From assembly GCA_021159525.1 (NCBI GenBank), contig JAGHEC010000021.1:1-5854 (forward strand): a DNA stretch of 5,854 nucleotides, read 5' to 3'. The DNA comes from Deltaproteobacteria bacterium (GTDB lineage Bacteria > Desulfobacterota > DSM-4660 > Desulfatiglandales > Desulfatiglandaceae). Numbering within the stretch: the first letter of the stretch is position 1; every line of letters begins with the position of its first letter. Of this stretch, positions 1 to 4,407 are shown in pieces. A program made the translations under genes and the position numbers. Below the pieces are notes generated by a model that saw only the letters and a program-made list of their open reading frames with translations, searched no databases and was not told where the DNA came from.

Positions 1-41
1 ATGGTACATTCGCTAATATCCCCTAATTACTGAGCTGATAC
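1..41 (+). repeat. Truncated copy (right end) of a dispersed MITE-like repeat, copy C
   Basis: This stretch aligns over its whole length with the right end of copy A (3309-3350) and with the reverse complement of the left end of copy B (4212-4253). Shared blocks are TAC(A/G)TT(C/T)GC, then CCCC, then AATTA(C/T)TG(A/G)GCTGATAC. About 32 of 41 positions match copy A with one gap. The window edge cuts the copy inside what is a small hairpin in A and B, so its left end and full length are unknown. It sits 26 bases before the small membrane-protein gene and may lie in that operon's leader. TAATAT at 14-19 resembles a -10 box, but a -35 would fall outside the window. Confidence 0.7.
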
Positions 42-67
42 GAAAAGAGCTTTCGAGGTATCATTTA

Positions 68-253
68 ATGAAAAATGCCAGAATCATTTTGATCCGACTG
101 ATTCTCTCCGCTGTTTTTGCTGTTATCATTTCCCGCCTGTTTTTTGCCAACATGTCAGTCGTAAAAGTCGTGGGCTTGGGGGCGACCTTGTTTGGGTTTG
201 CCTATCTGTTTGAGTATGTGAGAAAGAGAAATCAGGGAGGAAACGCACCATGA
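68..253 (+). CDS. Small two-helix membrane protein, function unknown
   Basis: This 61-residue protein is not one I recognise. It begins with a basic stretch (K2, R5, R10), then has a hydrophobic segment at about residues 11-27, a short linker containing K33, a second hydrophobic segment at about 34-51 and a polar basic tail (RKRNQGG). The positive charge at both ends suggests a helical hairpin in the inner membrane with both ends in the cytoplasm; this topology is inferred. The ATG at 68 is supported by GAGGT at 55-59, eight bases upstream. Its stop overlaps the ppdK start as ATGA (250-253), and the ppdK ribosome binding site lies inside its last codons. Translational coupling to ppdK is therefore likely, which argues that this is a real gene. 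No signal peptide, cysteine or catalytic motif is visible. Confidence 0.7.
   Translation: MKNARIILIRLILSAVFAVIISRLFFANMSVVKVVGLGATLFGFAYLFEYVRKRNQGGNAP
234..240 (+). promoter_or_regulatory. Ribosome binding site of ppdK
   Basis: AGGGAGG lies nine bases before the ATG at 250 and fixes that codon as the ppdK start. It is inside the 3' end of the upstream small gene, so ribosomes finishing that gene stop right at the ppdK start. Confidence 0.8.
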
Positions 254-3051
254 AAGCGGTTAAGTATGTATACTCGTTCAAAGAAGGAGACGGCAAGAAC
301 AAAAAGCTCCTTGGCGGCAAGGGCGCCAATCTATGTGAAATGACGCAGATCGGTCTCCCGGTGCCGCCGGGGTTCGTGGTCACCACCGAGGCCTGCCTGG
401 CATATTTGGAGCACACCAAAGGGAGGGGGGGGCTTCAGCCTGAAGTGGAGGAACAGATACGCGAGGCCATGGCCGAACTGGAGAAGGAAACCGGAAAAGG
501 GTTCGGGGATCCATCCAACCCCCTCCTGGTATCGGTCAGGTCCGGGGCCGCCATTTCCATGCCCGGGATGATGGACACCATCCTGAATTTGGGACTCAAC
601 GACGACACTGTGGCCGCTTTTATCCGCCTTACGAACGACGAACGTTTTGTCTATGACCTTTACCGCAGGTTGATTCAGCTCTTTGGCACGGTGACCTTTC
701 ACATGAAAGATGAGGACTTCAACCGGATCTTCAATGAGCTGAAGCAGAAACAGGGCGTTAAGCTGGATGTGGAGTTGAACGCCGAATCCCTCAAGACTGC
801 GTGCAAAGGGTTTTTGGCGCTTTTTAAAGAAAAGACAGGCGAGGGCTTTCCCCGGGACCCCTATGTCCAGTTGTTCCTTGCGGTGCAGTCGGTCTTCAGG
901 TCGTGGATGGGAAAGCGGGCTGTGGATTACCGCAAGGAATTCAAGATTACCAAGGAGATGGCGAACGGCACGGCCGTCAATATCTGTACCATGGTCTTCG
1001 GGAATATGGGGGACGACAGCGCCACGGGCGTGGCCTTTACCAGGGACCCTGCCACGGGTGAAAACCGGTTTTTCGGGGAGTATATGGTCAATGCCCAGGG
1101 TGAGGATGTGGTGGCCGGGATCCGAACGCCCAAACCGATCCGGCAGCTCAGACGGGATATGCCTGATGTCTATCCGCAGTTAGAAAAGCTGCGGCATACG
1201 CTGGAAAATCATTACCGGGAGGTCCAGGACATCGAGTTCACCATCGAAAAAGGGAAACTCTACTGCCTGCAGACCCGGAATGCCAAGATGAATGCCGCGG
1301 CGTTTATAAAGACTTCTGTGGATATGGTGAACGAAGGGCTCATCTCGGAAGAAGAGGCCCTCCTAAGGATTCAGCCGGATATGCTGGAGCAGCTCCTGCA
1401 CCCCCGCCTCGATCCGGAGGCCAAGTCGCCGGTCCTAGCCCAGGGACTCCCGGCCTCCCCAGGGGCCGCATCGGGCAAGCTGGTCTTTGATGCGGACAGG
1501 GCCGAGACCAAGGCCAAACTGGGAGAAAAGGTCATCCTGGTGAGGGAAGAGACCAAGCCCGACGACATTCACGGTTTCTTTGCGTCTCAGGGGGTCCTTA
1601 CCAGCAGGGGGGGCAAGACATCCCATGCGGCCGTGGTGGCCAGGAGCATGGGCAAGCCTTGCGTCTCCGGGTGTGAGGCCATTGTGATCAACGATTTCAA
1701 GCGAGAGGCGGTGATCGCGGGGGTAACGCTCAAGGAAGGGGACATGATCACCATTGACGGGACAACGGGCAATGTTTACCTGGGAAAGGTTCCGACGATC
1801 GAACCCGAATTTGTGGAGGATCTTCTGGTTCTCCTGGAGTGGGCAGACGAGATCAGCGATCTTAAGGTCATGGCCAACGCAGACACCCCTGAGGCGGTGG
1901 CCAAGGCCAAAAAATACGGGGCCGTGGGGATCGGACTGTGCCGGACCGAGCGGATGTTCAATCAGCCGGAAAGGCTTCCGGTGGTTCAGCAGATGATTCT
2001 GGCGGAGACCACCCGGGAGAGAGAGGCGGCCTTGGAGCGTCTTCTCCCGTTTCAGAAAGAGGACTTCAAGGAGATCTTCAGGCTTATGGATGGCGACCCG
2101 GTCACCATCCGGCTCCTGGATCCGCCCATTCACGAATTTCTCCCCTCTGCTGAGGAGCTTTCAGACGAGATCAACAAGCTGAGGGATCTGAAACAGACAG
2201 TGGAGGGCATAGCGACCCTCCCCGAGACCCTGAAGATGCTGGATCCGGAATTGCATAAGCGCTATGCCCCCAGTCTGGATCTGATCATCAAGGGGCTTGA
2301 GGAACTCAAGACCCGGCATCTCGAAGGCCCCATGATCGAATCCAAGGAGCTTATGCTCAAAAAGGTCAAGTCCTTGGCCGAGATCAATCCCATGCTGGGG
2401 CACCGGGGGGTCAGGCTCGGGATCACTTATCCCGAGATCTATTCCATGCAGATCCGGGCCGTCCTCGAGGCAGCGGCCGAACATATGAAGGAAGGGGGAA
2501 GGGTCTCTCCGGAGATCATGATCCCACAGGTCTGCACACTCGAGGAATTGAAATGGGTCCACCGCTACGTGACCCGGATCAACAGAGACGTAGAGAAGAG
2601 ATACAAAATCAAGATCCCGTATAAATTCGGGACCATGGTGGAGGTGGTGAGGGCCTGCATGCGGGCCGGGAGGATTGCGGAACTGGCAGAGTTCATCTCT
2701 TTCGGGACAAACGATCTGACCCAGGCCACCTTTTCTTTTTCCAGGGAGGATGCGGAAAACAAATTCCTGCCGCTGTACGAAGAACGGGGGATTCTCGAGC
2801 ACAATCCCTTTGACGTCCTGGACATCAAGGGCGTGGGCAGACTCATGAGAATTACCATGGAATGGGCGCGCAAGACGCGGCCTGATCTCAAGGTGGGGAT
2901 CTGCGGCGAGCAGGGCGGGCATCCCGACTCCATCCGCTTCTGCCACCATATCGGCATGACCTATGTGTCGTGCTCGCCGCCCCGGGTTCCTATTGCGAGG
3001 CTGGCCGCGGCCCATGCCAAGCTCAAGGAAAAGGAATACGTGCTGGATTGA
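250..3051 (+). CDS. ppdK: Pyruvate, phosphate dikinase
   Basis: This cytoplasmic enzyme interconverts pyruvate + ATP + Pi and phosphoenolpyruvate + AMP + PPi, serving gluconeogenesis or PPi-linked glycolysis in anaerobes. The N-terminal ATP-grasp part (about 1-345) has GGKGAN (K24), VRSGA (R97), DIEF (E329) and LQTR (Q341, R343). The swivelling phosphohistidine domain has GGKTSHAAVVAR with catalytic His459. The C-terminal PEP/pyruvate barrel has GLCRTE (R565), TIRLLDPP (R621), NPMLGHRGVR (718-722), GTMVE (E798), GTNDLTQ (D822) and ICGEQGG (C885). These correspond, from memory of the Clostridium symbiosum enzyme, to H455, R561, R617, E745, D769 and C831, so all key residues are present and it should be active. 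At 933 residues it is longer than the usual ~875; almost all the excess is about 49 residues between R621 and the HRGVR motif. The start is set by AGGGAGG at 234-240. The regulatory-threonine position next to the histidine is kept (T457). Identification is near certain. Confidence 0.97.
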   Translation: MKAVKYVYSFKEGDGKNKKLLGGKGANLCEMTQIGLPVPPGFVVTTEACLAYLEHTKGRGGLQPEVEEQIREAMAELEKETGKGFGDPSNPLLVSVRSGAAISMPGMMDTILNLGLNDDTVAAFIRLTNDERFVYDLYRRLIQLFGTVTFHMKDEDFNRIFNELKQKQGVKLDVELNAESLKTACKGFLALFKEKTGEGFPRDPYVQLFLAVQSVFRSWMGKRAVDYRKEFKITKEMANGTAVNICTMVFGNMGDDSATGVAFTRDPATGENRFFGEYMVNAQGEDVVAGIRTPKPIRQLRRDMPDVYPQLEKLRHTLENHYREVQDIEFTIEKGKLYCLQTRNAKMNAAAFIKTSVDMVNEGLISEEEALLRIQPDMLEQLLHPRLDPEAKSPVLAQGLPASPGAASGKLVFDADRAETKAKLGEKVILVREETKPDDIHGFFASQGVLTSRGGKTSHAAVVARSMGKPCVSGCEAIVINDFKREAVIAGVTLKEGDMITIDGTTGNVYLGKVPTIEPEFVEDLLVLLEWADEISDLKVMANADTPEAVAKAKKYGAVGIGLCRTERMFNQPERLPVVQQMILAETTREREAALERLLPFQKEDFKEIFRLMDGDPVTIRLLDPPIHEFLPSAEELSDEINKLRDLKQTVEGIATLPETLKMLDPELHKRYAPSLDLIIKGLEELKTRHLEGPMIESKELMLKKVKSLAEINPMLGHRGVRLGITYPEIYSMQIRAVLEAAAEHMKEGGRVSPEIMIPQVCTLEELKWVHRYVTRINRDVEKRYKIKIPYKFGTMVEVVRACMRAGRIAELAEFISFGTNDLTQATFSFSREDAENKFLPLYEERGILEHNPFDVLDIKGVGRLMRITMEWARKTRPDLKVGICGEQGGHPDSIRFCHHIGMTYVSCSPPRVPIARLAAAHAKLKEKEYVLD

Positions 3052-3162
3052 TGCGAAGGAGGCATAGGGTTTCGGGCTTTTTGATGCGCTCAGCGCCCTG
3101 GAAAAAGGCAAGCGACCGATTGCGGATGCCTGTGAACGGCCATAGCCTCGAACGTAGCCCCT

Positions 3163-3204
3163 GAAAAGCGCCATGCTCGCCAAGACGTGGACAGGCGCTG
3201 TTTT
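3163..3204 (+). terminator. Possible rho-independent terminator of ppdK
   Basis: AGCGCC (3167-3172) pairs with GGCGCT (3194-3199), followed by GTTTT (3200-3204). GAAAA upstream could pair with the T run and extend the stem past a small bulge. The loop is long (21 bases), which weakens the call. Its position, 110-150 bases after the ppdK stop and before the repeats, is reasonable for a terminator. Confidence 0.4.
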
Positions 3205-3211
3205 CCTTACC

Positions 3212-3403
3212 GGTAACCGTTCGCGGGTGATTTTTGGTCAAATTCGGGATTGTCTGCCTTACGTAATAGCTCAATGAACAGGGGAGGAGGGTTTTTCTTG
3301 TGGCCCGGCACTACGTTCGCTTTTATCCCCGGAATTATTGGGCTGATACGTTTTTCTCATATCAGTGTATCAAATAGATCTCAAGCCCCCGTGAACGCTT
3401 ACC
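3212..3403. repeat. Outer inverted repeat surrounding copy A
   Basis: The reverse complement of 3212-3227 reads CCCGCGAACGGTTACC. Positions 3388-3403 read CCCGTGAACGCTTACC, matching at 14 of 16 positions. The arms lie nearly symmetrically around copy A, 35 bases before it and 38 bases after it. TTACCGGTAA at 3207-3216 is also a perfect palindrome touching the left arm. Either copy A is the core of a larger ~190-base element, or it sits inside an unrelated older inverted repeat. A large stem here could also end transcription from both convergent genes. Confidence 0.55.
3263..3349 (+). repeat. MITE-like dispersed repeat, copy A (87 bases)
   Basis: The left end GTAATAGCTCAAT(G)AACAGG matches the reverse complement of the right end of copy B (4321-4340), and the similarity continues through AGGAGG and a TTTT run. 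The right end TACGTTCGC...CCCC..AATTATTGGGCTGATAC matches copy C and the reverse complement of the left end of copy B. The two ends are imperfect inverted repeats of each other (12 of 16 over 3262-3277 and 3335-3350). GTGGCCCGGCAC at 3300-3311 forms a short central hairpin at the place where copy B has its own hairpin of different sequence. No clear target duplication flanks this copy. Confidence 0.75.
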
Positions 3404-3417
3404 CTTACCGAAAGGAC

Positions 3418-4125
3418 TCACGCGCGTGCCTCCCATCGGTTAAGAGGACATTCGGAACAGAGGGGAGTTTTACGGCAGTAATTTTTTCCTGTCAGCACGA
3501 TCAGGGCATGTAACTCGTTGTAGAGACGGACATCTTCAGGAAGATGATCCATAAACAGGCCCTGAATCTCGTGGTAATCGGCCTCTTCAGGCACCATGCC
3601 GTGCCTTGTCAGGATGCGGAAGGTATAAGCGTCCACCACGAAAAGGGGTTTGTTGGCCGCGTACAGAACAATGCTGTCCGCGGTTTCGCGCCCGATGCCG
3701 TTGACCGAGAGGAGGGCCTCCCGCAAGGCAAAGGCATCCTGATCAAAGAGAAGCTCAAGATCCCCTTCATATTGATCCGCAATAAACCGGAGGAGGTTCT
3801 GGAGCCGCCTGGCCTTGACGTTGTAATACCCGGCAGGCCGGATATGGCGGGCCAGTTCCTCTGCCGATAATGAAAGGAGGCGATCCAGGGAGATAAGCCC
3901 CTGTTCTTTAAGGTTGCCAATGGCCTTTTCTACGTTGGACCAGTTGGTGTTCTGGGTGAGGACAGCCCCTATCATGACCTCCAGGGGCGTTTCGGCCGGC
4001 CACCAGTTCTGGGGACCGAAATGGGCCAGGAGACGTTCGAACATCTCCATCAGCCTTTGGCCCATGCGGCTGTGGGGAAGGAAGTGAAGGATGTGTTCAG
4101 GACCTGGGCAAGTATTGGGTTCCAA
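3418..4125 (-). CDS. HhH-GPD DNA glycosylase, endonuclease III superfamily, MagIII-like
   Basis: This would excise damaged, probably alkylated, bases in base excision repair. The WWP at residues 41-43, LTQNT at 56-60, RPAGYYNVKARRL (96-108), helix-hairpin-helix VNGIGRETADSI (141-152) and VVDAY with catalytic Asp165 are laid out as in the Helicobacter pylori 3-methyladenine glycosylase MagIII (from memory: WWWP, LTQNT, RPSGFYNQKAKRL, GIGKESADAI, VVDKY). The lysine that makes Nth an AP lyase (GVGRKTA) is Glu147 here, so a monofunctional glycosylase is expected. Unlike MagIII, the tail keeps cysteines C217, C223 and C226 in the Nth iron-sulfur spacing, but the fourth cysteine is absent before the stop. 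The start is TTG at 4125, chosen for AGGGAG at 4132-4137, six bases upstream. ATG at codon 26 (4050), with a weak AAAGG, is the alternative and would give a length closer to relatives. Substrate is inferred. Confidence 0.85.
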   Translation of the reverse strand: MEPNTCPGPEHILHFLPHSRMGQRLMEMFERLLAHFGPQNWWPAETPLEVMIGAVLTQNTNWSNVEKAIGNLKEQGLISLDRLLSLSAEELARHIRPAGYYNVKARRLQNLLRFIADQYEGDLELLFDQDAFALREALLSVNGIGRETADSIVLYAANKPLFVVDAYTFRILTRHGMVPEEADYHEIQGLFMDHLPEDVRLYNELHALIVLTGKNYCRKTPLCSECPLNRWEARA

Positions 4126-4154
4126 GGCGTTCTCCCTAATAAGGATCTTATGGC

Positions 4155-4183
4155 TTGACAGGCGTGAGAAGATACCTTAGATT
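4155..4183 (+). promoter_or_regulatory. Predicted sigma-70-type promoter of the EF-G gene
   Basis: A perfect -35 TTGACA (4155-4160) and a -10 TAGATT (4178-4183, 4 of 6 consensus) are separated by 17 bases. Transcription would begin near 4190 and give a leader of about 215 bases that runs through repeat copy B before the EF-G start at 4408. Confidence 0.5.
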
Positions 4184-4198
4184 TTGCGCTCGTGTCAA
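4169..4198 (-). promoter_or_regulatory. Predicted sigma-70-type promoter of the glycosylase gene
   Basis: On the minus strand a perfect -35 TTGACA (complement of 4193-4198) and a -10 TATCTT (complement of 4169-4174, 4 of 6 consensus) are separated by 18 bases. Transcription would begin near 4162, about 37 bases before the TTG start. It overlaps the rightward promoter base for base, so the two should compete for polymerase. Confidence 0.5.
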
Positions 4199-4212
4199 GG
4201 AAGCGGTAAAAG

Positions 4213-4340
4213 GTATCAGCTCAATAATTAGCGGGGTAACCGCAAACGTACCACCGGGGCAGGTGGATTTTTCTTCCGCTCCGGACCTCCGGACAGTCGC
4301 CTCAGTAAAAGCCTCCTGCTCCTGTTTATTGAGCTATTAC
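4213..4340 (-). repeat. MITE-like dispersed repeat, copy B (128 bases, complete)
   Basis: The left end GTATCAGCTCAATAA and the reverse complement of the right end GTAATAGCTCAATAA are near-identical terminal inverted repeats, differing at two positions. It runs opposite to copies A and C. Compared with copy A it carries about 40 extra central bases, including the doubled TCCGGAC of 4280-4294. It encodes no protein, so movement would need a transposase acting in trans. It lies between the predicted EF-G promoter and its start codon. Confidence 0.75.
4251..4272 (+). terminator. Terminator-like hairpin inside copy B, in the EF-G leader
   Basis: CCACC (4251-4255) and GGTGG (4262-4266) form a five-pair stem with loop GGGGCA, followed by A and TTTTT (4268-4272). 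This has the shape of a weak intrinsic terminator reading toward EF-G. The stem is short, so readthrough is expected; it could lower EF-G expression or simply be part of the element's own structure. Confidence 0.35.
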
Positions 4341-4360
4341 GGTAAAAGGATATCTCATAC

Positions 4361-4405
4361 ATGAGCTCAGCGACCCTGTTTGAAGCCGTTAGAAAGATCC
4401 GGTAA
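4361..4405 (+). CDS. Possible 14-codon upstream ORF before EF-G
   Basis: ATG at 4361 opens a frame encoding MSSATLFEAVRKIR that ends with TAA at 4403-4405, two bases before the EF-G ATG. AAGGA at 4346-4350 could serve as its ribosome binding site, although the 10-base spacing is long. EF-G itself has no strong Shine-Dalgarno in GAAAGATCCGGTAAAC, so coupled translation from this frame is a plausible way to start it. It is very short and may be chance. Confidence 0.3.
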   Translation: MSSATLFEAVRKIR

Positions 4406-4407
4406 AC

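Larger units (their letters stand above)
3052..3417. other. Non-coding gap between convergent ppdK and glycosylase genes
   Basis: Both flanking genes end here. Positions 3052-3160 show no convincing gene; the reading frames present are extensions of shadow frames and lack ribosome binding sites. A terminator-like hairpin occupies 3163-3204, and the remainder (3212-3403) is repeat sequence described separately. I see no tRNA, riboswitch or CRISPR structure. Confidence 0.7.
4205..4348. repeat. 8-base direct repeats flanking copy B (putative target duplication)
   Basis: GGTAAAAG occurs at 4205-4212 and again at 4341-4348, exactly abutting the ends of copy B. One more base on each outer side also matches (CGGTAAAAGG at 4204-4213 and 4340-4349, overlapping the element ends). 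This is the pattern left when a transposase duplicates its target on insertion. Confidence 0.65.

Noticed and set aside
1435..2133. 232-codon minus-strand open frame opposite ppdK
   Set aside because: Shadow of the ppdK frame; it covers the conserved His459 to R621 region and shows no family motif of its own.
3086..3096. GCGC-TCA-GCGC hairpin shortly after ppdK as terminator
   Set aside because: Only a four-pair stem with no T run after it; the hairpin at 3163-3204 is the better candidate.
2161..3183. 340-codon minus-strand open frame opposite ppdK
   Set aside because: It lies mostly antisense to conserved ppdK sequence, has no recognisable domain, and its composition is that of a shadow frame in GC-rich coding DNA.
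3250..3513. 87-codon plus-strand open frame spanning repeat copy A
   Set aside because: It reads through the repeat and then antisense to the glycosylase tail, with no ribosome binding site. The repeat explains the sequence better.
3544..3870. 108-codon plus-strand open frame
   Set aside because: Entirely antisense to the glycosylase core, including its helix-hairpin-helix.
4280..4294. TCCGGACC/TCCGGACA tandem as an operator or CRISPR-like repeat
   Set aside because: Two adjacent units only, within the variable centre of repeat copy B; no spacer structure.
4213..4407. Riboswitch or ribosomal-protein-type leader before EF-G
   Set aside because: No known riboswitch core is recognisable, and most of the leader is accounted for by the dispersed repeat.
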